From positions 48,307-112,306 of the forward strand of contig NZ_JAPJPF010000001.1 of NCBI RefSeq assembly GCF_030825805.1: 64,000 nt of DNA. Direction: 5' to 3'. Under the pieces are notes generated by a model. That model saw nothing but the letters and a program-made list of their open reading frames with translations. It ran no database searches and had not been told where the DNA came from. The stretch is from Streptococcus sp. (GTDB taxonomy: Bacteria > Bacillota > Bacilli > Lactobacillales > Streptococcaceae). Every line of letters begins with the position of its first letter. Positions within the stretch are counted from its first letter, which is position 1. A program made the position numbers and the translations under genes. Of this stretch, positions 38,570 to 48,398 are shown piece by piece.

Positions 38570-40828
38570 TTAGTTCAAGTGCCAGATATCTTCGTTGTAC
38601 TGAGCGATGGTACGGTCAGATGAGAAGAATCCTGCTTTGGCAATGTTGACGATGACTTTATCCAACCATGCGTCACGGTCTTCGTAGTCAGCCAACATTT
38701 GCTCTTTGACTTTGATGTAGTCTTCCAAGTCAAGAAGGGTCATGAACCAGTCTTTGTTGATCAACTCATTGTGAAGACGAGACAAACGTTCTTGGTTACC
38801 AACTGCAAGAACAGCGTCGCTGATGATAAAGTCAACCAATGGTTTGATCGCTTCACGAGCGTAGAATTCGCTTGATTTGTATGCTGATTTTGCGTAAAGG
38901 TCGATAACAGTTTCTGAATCTTCACCGAAGATATAGATGTTTTCGTCTCCAACCAACTCAGCGATTTCCACGTTAGCTCCGTCCATAGTACCAAGCGTCA
39001 AAGCGCCGTTCAACATGAATTTCATGTTACCAGTACCTGAAGCTTCTTTAGAAGCCAATGAGATTTGTTCAGAGATATCACATGCTGGGATCAAGAAGCT
39101 TGCTGCAGTCACGTTGTAGTTTTCAACCATCACTACTTGCAAGTGTGGAGCTACTGCTGGGTCGTTTGCAATGACTTCTGACAAGCAAAGGATCAAGTGG
39201 ATGATATCTTGAGCGATGGTGTAGGCAGGAGCTGCTTTACCACCAAAGAAGACTGTGATTGGACGAGCAGGGATATTACCAGCCTTGATGTCCAAGTATT
39301 TGTGGATGACATACAAAGCGTTCATTTGTTGACGTTTGTACTCGTGAAGACGTTTGATTTGGATATCAAAGATAGAATTTGGATTGATTTCCACACCTTG
39401 GTGATCTTTCAAGTGACGAGCCAATTTACGTTTGTTGTGGGCTTTGATGTTTTCCAATTTTTCTTTGACAGCAGCTTTATCTTCGTATGAGAGAAGGTCT
39501 TCCAACTTAGAAGCATCATGGTGCCAGTCACGTCCAAGGATCTCATCCAAGTAGTGAGACAAGCTTGGGTTGGCATGCATAAGCCAACGACGGAAGGTAA
39601 TTCCGTTTGTTTTGTTGTTGAATTTTTCTGGGTAAAGGTCGTAGAAGGCCTTCAACTCTGAGTTCTTCAAGATTTCAGTGTGAAGAGCTGCAACCCCGTT
39701 TACACTGTATCCATAGTGGATATCCATGTGGGCCATGTGGACACGATCGTGTTCATCAATGATTTGAACAGCTGGATCTTTGTGTTCAGCACGAACACGA
39801 CGGTCCAATTCTTCAATGATTGGTACCAAGTGAGGAACCACTTCTTGCAAGAATTCAAGTGGCCATTTTTCAAGGGCTTCTGCAAGGATTGTGTGGTTAG
39901 TGTAAGCGGTCATGCTACGAACGATAGAGATAGCTTCATCCATTTCGATACCGCGTTCAGTCAAGAGACGGATCAACTCAGGAATGACCATAGATGGGTG
40001 AGTATCATTGATTTGTACAACTGCGTAGTCAGCAAGGTCATGCAAGTTGCTTCCTTTTTCGATCGCTTCGTCGAGGATCAATTGTGCACCGTTTGAAACC
40101 ATGAAGTATTGTTGGAAAATACGGAGCAATTCCCCTTGACGGTTACTATCATCTGGGTAAAGGAAAAGAGTCAAGTTGCGAGCGATATCTGTCTTGTCAA
40201 AGTTGATACCATCTTCAATGATGGATGAATCAACTGAATCCAAGTCAAACAAGCGCAAGCGGTTCTTGGTTTCGATCTTGTAACCAGGTACATCGATATC
40301 ATAAAGCGTAGAAGTCAATGTAAAGTGTGCAAATGGCACTTGGTAGCTACGGCTTGAACGAACGAGCCAGCTTTGGTCAGTCAACCACGCATTTGGAATC
40401 GTTTCTTGTTGGTTGTTTTTAAGAACTTGTTGGAACAAACCAAAGTGGTAATTCAAACCAACCCCATCCCCTGTCAAACCAAGGCTTGAGATAGAGTCGA
40501 TAAAGCAGGCTGCCAAACGTCCCAAACCACCGTTACCAAGTGATGGTTCCAATTCCACTTCTTCGACTTCGATCAAGTCTTTACCAGCATCTGACAATTC
40601 TTTTTTAACATCGTCGTAAAGACCCAAGTTGATCAAGTTGTTAGACAAGAGTTTACCGATCAAGAACTCAGCTGAGATATAGTAAACTTTTTTCTTACCA
40701 GTATTTAATTTCTTTTGGGCACTTGCCTGCTTGGTGTAATTAAGCAAAGCAATGTACAATTCTTCGTTTGAACATTCTGCAATTGTTTTTTGATGATGAT
40801 CAATCACATATTTTTGTAATGATTCCAT
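38570..40828 (-). CDS. glgP: Maltodextrin/glycogen phosphorylase
   Basis: A 752-residue GT35 enzyme, shorter than glycogen phosphorylases of about 800 and typical of the maltodextrin type. It cleaves alpha-1,4 chains with phosphate to glucose-1-phosphate. Motifs: [13 protein letters not shown] near 50, [16 protein letters not shown] near 95, QINDTHPSM, and the pyridoxal-phosphate lysine in [17 protein letters not shown] near 585-600. It follows malQ by 42 bp and is cotranscribed with it; the pair acts inside the cell on imported maltodextrins. The pneumococcal name is malP. Confidence 0.96.
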   Translation of the reverse strand: MESLQKYVIDHHQKTIAECSNEELYIALLNYTKQASAQKKLNTGKKKVYYISAEFLIGKLLSNNLINLGLYDDVKKELSDAGKDLIEVEEVELEPSLGNGGLGRLAACFIDSISSLGLTGDGVGLNYHFGLFQQVLKNNQQETIPNAWLTDQSWLVRSSRSYQVPFAHFTLTSTLYDIDVPGYKIETKNRLRLFDLDSVDSSIIEDGINFDKTDIARNLTLFLYPDDSNRQGELLRIFQQYFMVSNGAQLILDEAIEKGSNLHDLADYAVVQINDTHPSMVIPELIRLLTERGIEMDEAISIVRSMTAYTNHTILAEALEKWPLEFLQEVVPHLVPIIEELDRRVRAEHKDPAVQIIDEHDRVHMAHMDIHYGYSVNGVAALHTEILKNSELKAFYDLYPEKFNNKTNGITFRRWLMHANPSLSHYLDEILGRDWHHDASKLEDLLSYEDKAAVKEKLENIKAHNKRKLARHLKDHQGVEINPNSIFDIQIKRLHEYKRQQMNALYVIHKYLDIKAGNIPARPITVFFGGKAAPAYTIAQDIIHLILCLSEVIANDPAVAPHLQVVMVENYNVTAASFLIPACDISEQISLASKEASGTGNMKFMLNGALTLGTMDGANVEIAELVGDENIYIFGEDSETVIDLYAKSAYKSSEFYAREAIKPLVDFIISDAVLAVGNQERLSRLHNELINKDWFMTLLDLEDYIKVKEQMLADYEDRDAWLDKVIVNIAKAGFFSSDRTIAQYNEDIWHLN

Positions 40829-40870
40829 GGTTAAGTGTCTCCTTGTGTTTTGATTAGATAGGGGGAAAGA

Positions 40871-42403
40871 TTATTTTTCTGCTTTTTTCGCTTCTTCTTT
40901 CACCAAGTCAGTATTTTCACGACGATAGATGGTTGTGAAATCAAGTAATTCTTGCTCAACAGCAGGAGTCAATTGATCCGCTGTCATCCGCCATGCCCAG
41001 TTGCCACCAAGGGTAGATGGGAAGTTCATACGAGCTGAGCCATCCAACTCTAACAAATCTTGCATGGTAGCGATGGCCATAAAGCTGACTGAAGCAAAGA
41101 CGGTACGAAGCATCGCATGTGGAACAGATTCGTATTCTTTACGGTTGGTGTAACGAGCAAGGTACTCACGAGTTGGATCGTCAATTTCATTGCGATACCA
41201 CCCAAGAACAGTGTTATTATCGTGTGTTCCTGTATACATAACTGAGTTGTTTGGTGCCAAGTGAGGGCTGTCGATACTTTCATCGTCAGGATTGAAGGCA
41301 AATTGAAGGATCTTCATGCCTGGGAAGCCTGTGCGCTCACGAAGCTCAATGACTTCGTCAGTCATGAAGCCAAGGTCTTCTGCGATGATGTTCAAATCAC
41401 CAAGTTCTTCTTTCACTGCGGCAAAGAGTTTGTAGCCAGGACCTTTAACCCATTTACCTGGTGCTGCTGTATCAGAACCAGCTGGGATTTCCCAGTAAGA
41501 CTCGAAGCCACGGAAGTGGTCAATCCGCACGATGTCGTAGATTTTGAAGCTCTCACGCAAGCGTTCAATCCACCATTTGTAACCATCTTTGTCCATTGCT
41601 TCCCAGTCATAGATTGGGTTGCCCCAAAGCTGACCAGTTGCTGAGAACTCATCTGGTGGGCATCCTGCGATGCAGGTTGCTTTTCCATTTTCATCTGTTT
41701 TAAAGAGATGAGGATTTGCCCACATATCGCTTGAATCTTCCGCTACGTAGATTGGCATATCACCTACGATCTCAATATGGTTGTCGTTAGCGTATGCTTT
41801 CAATTTCAACCATTGTTTGAAGAAGAAATACTGTGTTACTCGATGGTAAGTCAATTTGTCTTCCAATTGAGCGCGGTATGAAGTGAGGGCTTCCGGTTGA
41901 CGTGCACGAATCGCAGCGTCTGGCCATTCTGTCCATGCTTTTAATTCAAAGTGCTCTTTAATAGCCATGTATTCAGCAAATAATTCCAACCAAGCTGCAT
42001 TTTCTTCAGCAAAACGGCTGAAGTCATCCCAATCACCGTTTTCAATAAAAGCTTTAACCGCTTTTTCTAGAAGAGGACGACGTTGTTCGAAGATCTTCGC
42101 ATAGTCTACTTCTGTTGGGTCTTGACCAAAATCAACACCTTCGACATCGGATGCATCCAAGAGCCCTTGCTCGATCAAGAGATCGAAGTCAATAAAGTGG
42201 GTGTTGCCTGCAAAAGCCGAGAAGGATTGATAAGGAGAATCTCCATAACTGGTTGTTCCGAGAGGCAAAATTTGCCAATACCGTTGCTTAGTCCGAACGA
42301 GGAAATCGACAAAATCGTAAGCTGCTTGACCAAACGAACCGATTCCATACTTCCCAGGCAAGGATGAAATGTGCATCAAGACACCACTTTGGCGTTTTTT
42401 CAT
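40871..42403 (-). CDS. malQ: 4-alpha-glucanotransferase (amylomaltase)
   Basis: I start at ATG 42403 (510 residues), 8 bp after AAAGGTGG; a GTG four codons upstream overlaps the ribosome site. GH77 signatures are GVLMHISSLPGKYGIGSFG at the start, the nucleophile in IVRIDHFRGFESYW near 290, the acid in NIIAEDLGFMTDEV near 335, and YTGTHDNNTVLGW near 390. It transfers glucan segments between maltodextrins, releasing glucose and making chains long enough for GlgP. The leader before it is about 195 bases. Confidence 0.96.
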   Translation of the reverse strand: MKKRQSGVLMHISSLPGKYGIGSFGQAAYDFVDFLVRTKQRYWQILPLGTTSYGDSPYQSFSAFAGNTHFIDFDLLIEQGLLDASDVEGVDFGQDPTEVDYAKIFEQRRPLLEKAVKAFIENGDWDDFSRFAEENAAWLELFAEYMAIKEHFELKAWTEWPDAAIRARQPEALTSYRAQLEDKLTYHRVTQYFFFKQWLKLKAYANDNHIEIVGDMPIYVAEDSSDMWANPHLFKTDENGKATCIAGCPPDEFSATGQLWGNPIYDWEAMDKDGYKWWIERLRESFKIYDIVRIDHFRGFESYWEIPAGSDTAAPGKWVKGPGYKLFAAVKEELGDLNIIAEDLGFMTDEVIELRERTGFPGMKILQFAFNPDDESIDSPHLAPNNSVMYTGTHDNNTVLGWYRNEIDDPTREYLARYTNRKEYESVPHAMLRTVFASVSFMAIATMQDLLELDGSARMNFPSTLGGNWAWRMTADQLTPAVEQELLDFTTIYRRENTDLVKEEAKKAEK

Positions 42404-42570
42404 TGAGGGTACCACCTTTAGTTTAATATTTTTTGTTTCGAAGAAAAATAGACCAACTTTCTACTCTAATCCAGTTCTCATTCCGACTTTTAGAAGGGTT
42501 AGGAAGAGTGCAATTGTCAGAAATAGAAAAAAATTTAACCTATTTATAAATGACCCTAGATCATCTTTAT

Positions 42571-42594
42571 GCAACGTTTAAGGAAAACGTTTGC
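42571..42594. promoter_or_regulatory. MalR-type operator downstream of the malQ start site
   Basis: Inverted arms GCAACGTTT and AAAACGTTTGC form a LacI-family operator. It lies at about +5 to +28 of the malQ promoter, a good place for repression. CcpA could also recognise the GGAAAACGTTTGC core. Confidence 0.65.
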
Positions 42595-42605
42595 GTTACG
42601 TGTCC

Positions 42606-42634
42606 ATTATAAAGTATTCTTGTGGTTTATGCAA
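42606..42634 (-). promoter_or_regulatory. Promoter of malQ-glgP
   Basis: TTGCAT and a perfect TATAAT with 17-bp spacing on the minus strand. The rest of the 473-bp intergenic region between here and malQ is an untranslated leader in which I see no gene. Confidence 0.75.
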
Positions 42635-42770
42635 GAGGTTTCCTAAACTTTTATGATTTTTTCTGCAGGTTCACCCCACGCCTAGTTTATCCTTTTCTTA
42701 TTTTCTTGTCAACTATTTGTGTGTACTTAATAGAAGATAAAAAATTTTTAAATTTTTTTGCACAAAGAAC

Positions 42771-42799
42771 TTGCAAACGTTTTCTTCCTGTGATATACT
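42771..42799 (+). promoter_or_regulatory. Promoter of malXCD, with operator half-site over the -35
   Basis: TTGCAA, 17 bp, TATACT, with TG before the -10. GCAAACGTTTTC (42773-42784) covers the -35 and is a MalR-type site. Confidence 0.8.
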
Positions 42800-42810
42800 A
42801 TTCGTGTTAA

Positions 42811-42824
42811 GGAAAACGTTTGTC
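42811..42824. promoter_or_regulatory. Second MalR-type operator at malX
   Basis: GGAAAACGTTTGTC lies just past the start site and is the inverse of the -35 site. Together with it, MalR could loop or clamp the promoter. Confidence 0.65.
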
Positions 42825-42876
42825 TAAAATGTTTTCAACTAATAATATTATTTTTATTCTTTAGGAGGAATAAATC

Positions 42877-44133
42877 ATGAAACGCACAATTCTTCGAAGC
42901 GCTGCTGTACTTGGTACAGTTGGATTCGCATCACTTCTTTTGGTAGCTTGTGGAGGCAAAAAAGACGACTCTGCTGCTTCTGAAAACGAGTTGACAGTCT
43001 ACGTTGACAATGGTTACAAAGCTTACATGGAAGAAGCTGCGAAAGCTTTTGAAAAAGAAAGTGGAACAAAAGTAACGATCAAGACAGGTGACGCTCTTGG
43101 TGGATTGGACAAATTGTCTCTTGACAACCAATCTGGTAAAGCTCCAGACGTTATGATGGCACCATACGACCGCGTAGGTGGTCTTGGTAACGACGGTCAA
43201 TTGGCTGAAGTGAAATTGAACAAAGACAGCAAGACTGACAAAACAACTGAATCACTTGTAACAAACGGTGGTAAAGTATACGGTGCACCAGCAGTTATCG
43301 AAACATTGGTTCTTTACTACAACAAAGACCTCATGCAAGAAGCTCCAAAAACATTTGGTGAACTTGAAGAATTGGCAAAAGACAGCAAGTATGACTTCGC
43401 TGGCGAAGCTGGTAAAAACACTGCCTTCCTTGCTGACTGGACAAACTTCTACTATGCATATGGACTTCTTTCAGGTAACGGTGGCTATGTCTTCGGTAAA
43501 GATGGTACAGATCCAAAAGATGTTGGTTTGAACAACCAAGGTGCGATTGATGGTATCGAATACGCAAAAACTTGGTACGCTAAATGGCCTAAAGGATTGC
43601 AAGACACTAAAGGCGCTGCAAACTTCATCCAAACTCAATTCCAAGAAGGTAAGACAGCTGCCATCATCGATGGTCCATGGAAAGCATCTTCATTGAAAGA
43701 AGCAAAAGTAAACTACGGTGTAGCAACAATCCCTACTCTTCCAAATGGAAAAGCCTACTCTGCCTTCGGTGGTGGTAAAGCTTGGGTTATCCCTGCAGGT
43801 GCTAACCACCCTGAAGCAGCTCAAAAATTCGTAGACTTCTTGACTTCAACTGATCAACAAAAAGCTTTCTACGATAAGACAAACGAAGTGCCAGCTAACA
43901 CAGAAGCTCGTGAGTATGCTGTTGGTAAAAACGATGAGTTGACAACTGCCGTTGTTAAACAGTTTGAAAATGCACAACCAATGCCAAACATCTCTGAAAT
44001 GAGTACTGTTTGGGATCCAGCTGCAACTATGCTCTTCGACGCTGTAAGTGGTAAGAAATCTTCTAAAGATGCTGCTGACGATGCTGTTAAATTAATCAAA
44101 GAAACTATCGAACAAAAATTCGGTGGCAAGTAA
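42877..44133 (+). CDS. malX: Maltodextrin-binding lipoprotein MalX
   Basis: A 418-residue family 1 solute-binding protein. Lipobox LLLVAC puts the lipidated Cys near residue 25. The mature protein shows ELTVYVDNGYKAYMEEAAKAF, KAPDVMMAPYDRVGGL, TAAIIDGPWKASSL and AFGGGKAWVIPAGA, the maltose-binding pattern. It captures maltodextrins outside the membrane and delivers them to MalC-MalD. Strong codon bias suggests high expression. No ATPase gene is in the operon; streptococci use the shared MsmK. Confidence 0.95.
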   Translation: MKRTILRSAAVLGTVGFASLLLVACGGKKDDSAASENELTVYVDNGYKAYMEEAAKAFEKESGTKVTIKTGDALGGLDKLSLDNQSGKAPDVMMAPYDRVGGLGNDGQLAEVKLNKDSKTDKTTESLVTNGGKVYGAPAVIETLVLYYNKDLMQEAPKTFGELEELAKDSKYDFAGEAGKNTAFLADWTNFYYAYGLLSGNGGYVFGKDGTDPKDVGLNNQGAIDGIEYAKTWYAKWPKGLQDTKGAANFIQTQFQEGKTAAIIDGPWKASSLKEAKVNYGVATIPTLPNGKAYSAFGGGKAWVIPAGANHPEAAQKFVDFLTSTDQQKAFYDKTNEVPANTEAREYAVGKNDELTTAVVKQFENAQPMPNISEMSTVWDPAATMLFDAVSGKKSSKDAADDAVKLIKETIEQKFGGK

Positions 44134-44147
44134 TACAGTTCCCAAGG

Positions 44148-44168
44148 GGCTGGGAGTGTTTCCCAGCC
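44148..44168 (+). terminator. Attenuating hairpin between malX and malC
   Basis: A perfect 8-bp stem GGCTGGGA/TCCCAGCC with a 5-base loop and only a weak T-tail. Such hairpins often lower permease expression relative to the binding protein. Confidence 0.6.
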
Positions 44169-44214
44169 TTTCGCTGTGATGTGGCCTCTGGTCGCTCACT
44201 TATAAGGAGTCGAT

Positions 44215-45510
44215 ATGGAAACACAACAAAATCCAAAAAAGGCAATGTGGTTATCCCTCATTCCTGGCTTGGGACAAATCTATAACAAACAGAAAGCAAA
44301 AGGGTACATCTTCCTCGGTGTAACACTTGTCTTTCTCGCTTACTTTTTCGGTATTGGTTTGGAGGAATTGTCTAAACTAGTTACCCTCGGTACTGTCCGT
44401 GGAAAAGATAATTCTCTTTTTATCTTGATTCGTGGTGCCTTCCACTTAATTATCACCGTCGTTTATTTGATGTTCTACGCCTTGAATATCAAAGATGCGG
44501 GTACTGTAGCTAAGCGAATTAATAACGGGATTCGAGTGCCGAAGACCCTAAAAGAGATGGTGAATGCTATCTATGAAAATGGCTTCCCATATCTCTTGAT
44601 CATCCCTTCTTATATTGCCATGACCTTTGCAATCATCTTCCCTGTTTTGGTTACCTTGATGATTGCCTTTACCAACTACGACTTTAAGCATACAGCTCGT
44701 TTTACGCTCCTTGATTGGATCGGACTTCAAAACTTCACCAACATGTGGACTTTGAGTACCTTCCGTTCTGCCTTTACATCTGTATTGGGCTGGACCTTGA
44801 TCTGGGCCTTGGCAGCTTCTACTCTTCAAATCGTTCTTGGTATCCTAACGGCTATTATTGCCAACCAACCATTCATTAAAGGAAAACGCATCTTCGGTGT
44901 TATCTTCCTTCTTCCTTGGGCGGTTCCTGCCTTCATTACGATCTTGACATTCTCAAACATGTTCAACGATAGTATCGGGGCCATCAATGCGCAAGTCCTT
45001 CCGCTCTTTGCGAAGATTTTCCCATTCTTGGATGGGGTTCTCATTCCTTGGAAAACTGATCCTACCTGGACGAAGATTGCTTTGATTATGATGCAAGGTT
45101 GGCTCGGCTTCCCTTACATTTACGTCTTGACACTCGGAATCTTGCAATCTATTCCAAACGACCTTTACGAAGCAGCCTATATTGATGGGGCCAACGCTTG
45201 GCAAAAATTCCGCAACATTACCTTCCCAATGATTTTGGCGGTTGCGGCACCAACTCTCATCAGCCAATACACCTTCAACTTTAACAACTTCTCCATTATC
45301 TACCTCTTTAACGATGGTGGACCTGGATCTGTTGGTGGTAATGCTGGTTCGACAGATATCTTGATTTCTTGGATCTATAAATTGACAACGAACTCATCAC
45401 CTCAATACTCAATGGCTGCTGCGGTTACGTTGATCATCTCTTTGATTGTCATCTCGATCTCGATGATTGCCTTCAAGAAACTGCACGCATTTGATATGGA
45501 GGATGTGTAA
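44215..45510 (+). CDS. malC: Maltodextrin ABC permease MalC
   Basis: A 431-residue MalF-type permease. An amino-terminal extension ([20 protein letters not shown]) precedes eight or so membrane segments. The ATPase-docking EAA loop reads [14 protein letters not shown] near residue 320. It forms the translocation channel with MalD. The gene follows malX after a hairpin and is 1 bp from malD. Confidence 0.95.
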   Translation: METQQNPKKAMWLSLIPGLGQIYNKQKAKGYIFLGVTLVFLAYFFGIGLEELSKLVTLGTVRGKDNSLFILIRGAFHLIITVVYLMFYALNIKDAGTVAKRINNGIRVPKTLKEMVNAIYENGFPYLLIIPSYIAMTFAIIFPVLVTLMIAFTNYDFKHTARFTLLDWIGLQNFTNMWTLSTFRSAFTSVLGWTLIWALAASTLQIVLGILTAIIANQPFIKGKRIFGVIFLLPWAVPAFITILTFSNMFNDSIGAINAQVLPLFAKIFPFLDGVLIPWKTDPTWTKIALIMMQGWLGFPYIYVLTLGILQSIPNDLYEAAYIDGANAWQKFRNITFPMILAVAAPTLISQYTFNFNNFSIIYLFNDGGPGSVGGNAGSTDILISWIYKLTTNSSPQYSMAAAVTLIISLIVISISMIAFKKLHAFDMEDV

Positions 45511-45511
45511 A

Positions 45512-46354
45512 ATGAAAAATTCAGTTCAATTTAAACGCCGCCTTAATCATTTCTTGACTTACCTCTACTTGGTTGTCCTTTCCATCATCATCATCTATCC
45601 ATTGTTGATCACGGTTCTTTCAGCCTTCAAAACTGGTAATGTCAGTGCCTTTACGCTTGATTTCAGTGGCAGTCTCAGCTTTGATAACTTCCAAAAACTC
45701 TTTACGGACACCTTATATGGTACCTGGTATCTCAACACCTTGATCATCGCCATTATTACCATGGTCGCTCAAACATCCATCATTACCTTGGCAGGATATG
45801 CATACAGCCGCTACAACTTCTTGGCTCGTAAGCAAAGTTTGGTCTTCTTCTTGATTATCCAAATGGTGCCTACCATGGCTGCTTTGACTGCCTTCTTCGT
45901 TATGGCCTTGATGTTGAATGCCTTGAACCACAGCTGGTTCCTCATCTTCCTCTATGTCGGTGGAGGAATCCCAATGAACGCTTGGTTGATGAAGGGTTAC
46001 TTCGATACAGTCCCAATTTCACTTGATGAATCTGCAAAATTGGATGGTGCTGGACACTTCCGTCGCTTCTGGCAAATCGTCCTTCCATTGGTTCGCCCAA
46101 TGATTGCGGTACAAGCTCTTTGGGCCTTCATGGGACCTTTTGGAGACTACATCTTGTCTAAATTCTTGCTTCGCGATGAAATCAATTACACGGTAGCTGT
46201 TGGTCTTCAAACCTTTATCAGCGACCAAAAAAATCAAAAGATTGCCTTCTTTGCGGCAGGTGCGATTCTGATTGCAGTTCCAATCTGTGTTCTGTTCTTC
46301 TTCCTTCAAAAGAACTTTGTTTCAGGCTTGACAGCTGGTGGGGATAAAGGATAA
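45512..46354 (+). CDS. malD: Maltodextrin ABC permease MalD
   Basis: Starting at ATG 45512, 1 bp after the malC stop and with GGAGG upstream, gives 280 residues ([14 protein letters not shown]). An open frame extends further into malC but has no ribosome site. Six membrane segments and the EAA loop [16 protein letters not shown] near residue 170 identify a MalG-type permease. Confidence 0.95.
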   Translation: MKNSVQFKRRLNHFLTYLYLVVLSIIIIYPLLITVLSAFKTGNVSAFTLDFSGSLSFDNFQKLFTDTLYGTWYLNTLIIAIITMVAQTSIITLAGYAYSRYNFLARKQSLVFFLIIQMVPTMAALTAFFVMALMLNALNHSWFLIFLYVGGGIPMNAWLMKGYFDTVPISLDESAKLDGAGHFRRFWQIVLPLVRPMIAVQALWAFMGPFGDYILSKFLLRDEINYTVAVGLQTFISDQKNQKIAFFAAGAILIAVPICVLFFFLQKNFVSGLTAGGDKG

Positions 46355-46450
46355 AATAAACTTTTCTATAACCTTCCAGCCATGATGAAAAGGACAAGAT
46401 CTCCTCTCGTGCTTTTCTCCCAGTCACATTAATTTTATCTTTAAGGAAAG

Positions 46451-46508
46451 GATGGGAGTGGGACAAGGGTAGCAAGTTGATTGATTTGCTACCAGTTTCT
46501 CTCCCATC
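46451..46508 (+). repeat. Nested inverted repeat between malD and malA
   Basis: Outer arms GATGGGAG/CTCCCATC enclose inner arms GGTAGCAA/TTGCTACC around a 10-base loop. The T-tail is short (TTT). It could terminate malXCD or act in the RNA; it ends 1 bp before the malA promoter. Confidence 0.6.
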
Positions 46509-46509
46509 T

Positions 46510-46537
46510 TTGGTTAAGGATAAAATCTTGTTATGCT
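46510..46537 (+). promoter_or_regulatory. Candidate promoter of malA-malR
   Basis: TTGGTT, 16 bp, TATGCT with TGT before the -10, 45 bp upstream of malA. Confidence 0.5.
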
Positions 46538-46582
46538 CTCCATACAAGGGAAACCCATCCCGGAGATTAGAAAGGTCTCTTC

Positions 46583-47395
46583 ATGCCCTATCCATTTAAC
46601 TATTTTTCCAGCCTTTTTCAGGTAAGAAAAGCATTTGCCAACCGCAAACAACTTAATTGGTTCCAAATGGTCTTTACCTCACTCTTTCTTCTATCCTTGA
46701 CCCTCATTCCTGTTGCCATTCAAAATGCAGAACTACAGACCTACCCCTTAACCACCTTCGTTAGTGATGTCTTTGATCCCTTAACAGACGATGTTATGAA
46801 GGATTTTAAAGAAAACATACAGATCAATCAGCAAGAACTAGTCTATAACAGTCATTTTGGAGTTCATAAAAATGAGGCTGGTCATGTTATCTTAGGCCAT
46901 CACGAAGGAACTCAATTAGGAGAAAAATTAACTCTTTATTTCGATAAAAATCAATTGATTGTAAGTAAAGAAAAGAAAGAACTGGCTACGATTCCTTACC
47001 AAGCCATCAATCAAGAGAGCATCCAGGACAAAAAGGAACTCACTAAGGCCATTTCCAAAGATTGGTTCCAGGCCAATCGATTGGCTGTTAGTCTCTTCCT
47101 CGTCCTCTTCTCAGGTTTCTTATCTGCTGTGAATTTTGCTATTTTAGTATTTGGAGCTTCCTTCTTCCTCTTCTTGACACGGAAGTCACGTCTCTTCTCT
47201 CTCAAGACCTTCAAAGAATGCTTCAATTTCACACTCAACTGTCTAGGATTGCCTATTCTTGCGAGCGTCCTGATCAGTTTAGTATTCCACCAAGTCTTTA
47301 CTACAACCATCTTGATCCAAAATATCCTATTTGTCTTGTTCCTCGCGCTTGCCTTCTATAAGACTCATTTCCGGGATCCAGATTACAAACCTTAG
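46583..47395 (+). CDS. malA: MalA, DUF1189-type membrane protein of the maltodextrin locus
   Basis: A 270-residue protein with one membrane segment near residues 28-46, an extracellular domain of about 110 residues (FKENIQINQQELVYNSHFGV..., DKNQLIVSKEKKELATI) and four or so carboxyl membrane segments from about residue 165. It corresponds to MalA of the pneumococcal malAR operon. DUF1189 proteins have no established biochemistry; a sensory or auxiliary role in maltodextrin use is assumed from position. malR follows after 11 bp. Confidence 0.85.
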   Translation: MPYPFNYFSSLFQVRKAFANRKQLNWFQMVFTSLFLLSLTLIPVAIQNAELQTYPLTTFVSDVFDPLTDDVMKDFKENIQINQQELVYNSHFGVHKNEAGHVILGHHEGTQLGEKLTLYFDKNQLIVSKEKKELATIPYQAINQESIQDKKELTKAISKDWFQANRLAVSLFLVLFSGFLSAVNFAILVFGASFFLFLTRKSRLFSLKTFKECFNFTLNCLGLPILASVLISLVFHQVFTTTILIQNILFVLFLALAFYKTHFRDPDYKP

Positions 47396-47406
47396 GGAGG
47401 TCCTTT

Positions 47407-48390
47407 ATGCGTGTCACCATCAAAGATGTAGCCAAACTTGCCGGCGTTGCACCATCTACCGTTACACGAGTGATTCAAAATAAATCTACCATCAGTGAAG
47501 CCACTAAAGAACGGGTTCGTTCTGCCATGAAAGAACTAGATTACCATCCAAACCTCAATGCTCGTAGCTTAGTGAGCCAGTCCAGTCAGGTCATTGCCCT
47601 TGTCTTGCCTGATGAAAGTGATGTGTTCTTCCAAAACCCCTTCTTCCCTACGGTCCTCCGTGGGATTAGTCAGGTTGCTTCTGATTATGGCTATGCCATT
47701 CAGATTTGTACAGGGGCTAATGAAACCCACCGCCTCGATCAACTCAAACAAATGATTTATGGTAAGCGGGTAGATGGACTCATCTTCCTCTATTCCAAAT
47801 TGAATGATCCTTTGGTTGACTTCTGTATTCAAGATAAATTTCCTTTCTTGATTTTGGGAAAAGCAACTTCTCCTTTTGTATCCTTAGTCGATAACGACAA
47901 TGTTAAGGCCGCCTTTGATGCGACCGAATATTTCATCAAGAAAGGATACCAACACATCGCCTTTGTTGGAGGAAATAAGGAATTGGCCGTTTCTCAAGAC
48001 CGCTACAAGGGCTACCAAGAAGCTCTTGCCAGTCACCAGATCCCTCTCCGTGAGGAATTGGTCAAGTTCTCCTTTGGTTTCATGCTAGAAGAAAATTCTT
48101 ACCAAATCATGGATACCCTGCCTTTTGAAGAACTGGAAGCACTTATGACAACAGATATCCTAGTTGCTGAAGGGGTTCGGAGATACCTGAGCGACAAACA
48201 AGTCGATCTTCCAATTATTTCCTTCGACTCTATTCAACCACGAATTCCAATTGACGCCTATATTGATATCAATACGGTCGAATTGGGACGCGAATCTGTC
48301 AGAACCTTGCTCCAAATTATTAAGGACAACAAGGAAAACAAAACTGTTTGCTACAGACAGCTCATTGAACACTCGATTATTGAACTTTAG
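47407..48390 (+). CDS. malR: LacI-family maltose repressor MalR
   Basis: A 327-residue repressor. The helix-turn-helix and hinge are TIKDVAKLAGVAPSTVTRVI and NLNARSLVSQSSQVIALVLP. The effector domain has the periplasmic-binding fold (VDGLIFLYSKLN, HIAFVGGNKELAVSQDR, PIISFDSIQPRIPI). It should bind the AACGTTT-type operators between malQ and malX and be released by maltose or maltodextrins. GGGAGG precedes the ATG. Confidence 0.93.
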   Translation: MRVTIKDVAKLAGVAPSTVTRVIQNKSTISEATKERVRSAMKELDYHPNLNARSLVSQSSQVIALVLPDESDVFFQNPFFPTVLRGISQVASDYGYAIQICTGANETHRLDQLKQMIYGKRVDGLIFLYSKLNDPLVDFCIQDKFPFLILGKATSPFVSLVDNDNVKAAFDATEYFIKKGYQHIAFVGGNKELAVSQDRYKGYQEALASHQIPLREELVKFSFGFMLEENSYQIMDTLPFEELEALMTTDILVAEGVRRYLSDKQVDLPIISFDSIQPRIPIDAYIDINTVELGRESVRTLLQIIKDNKENKTVCYRQLIEHSIIEL

Positions 48391-48398
48391 GAGAACCT

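Noticed and set aside
46451-46508. A third copy of the 173-bp repeat
   Set aside because: Only about a dozen bases (GAGTGGGACA) are shared; hairpin arms and loop differ.
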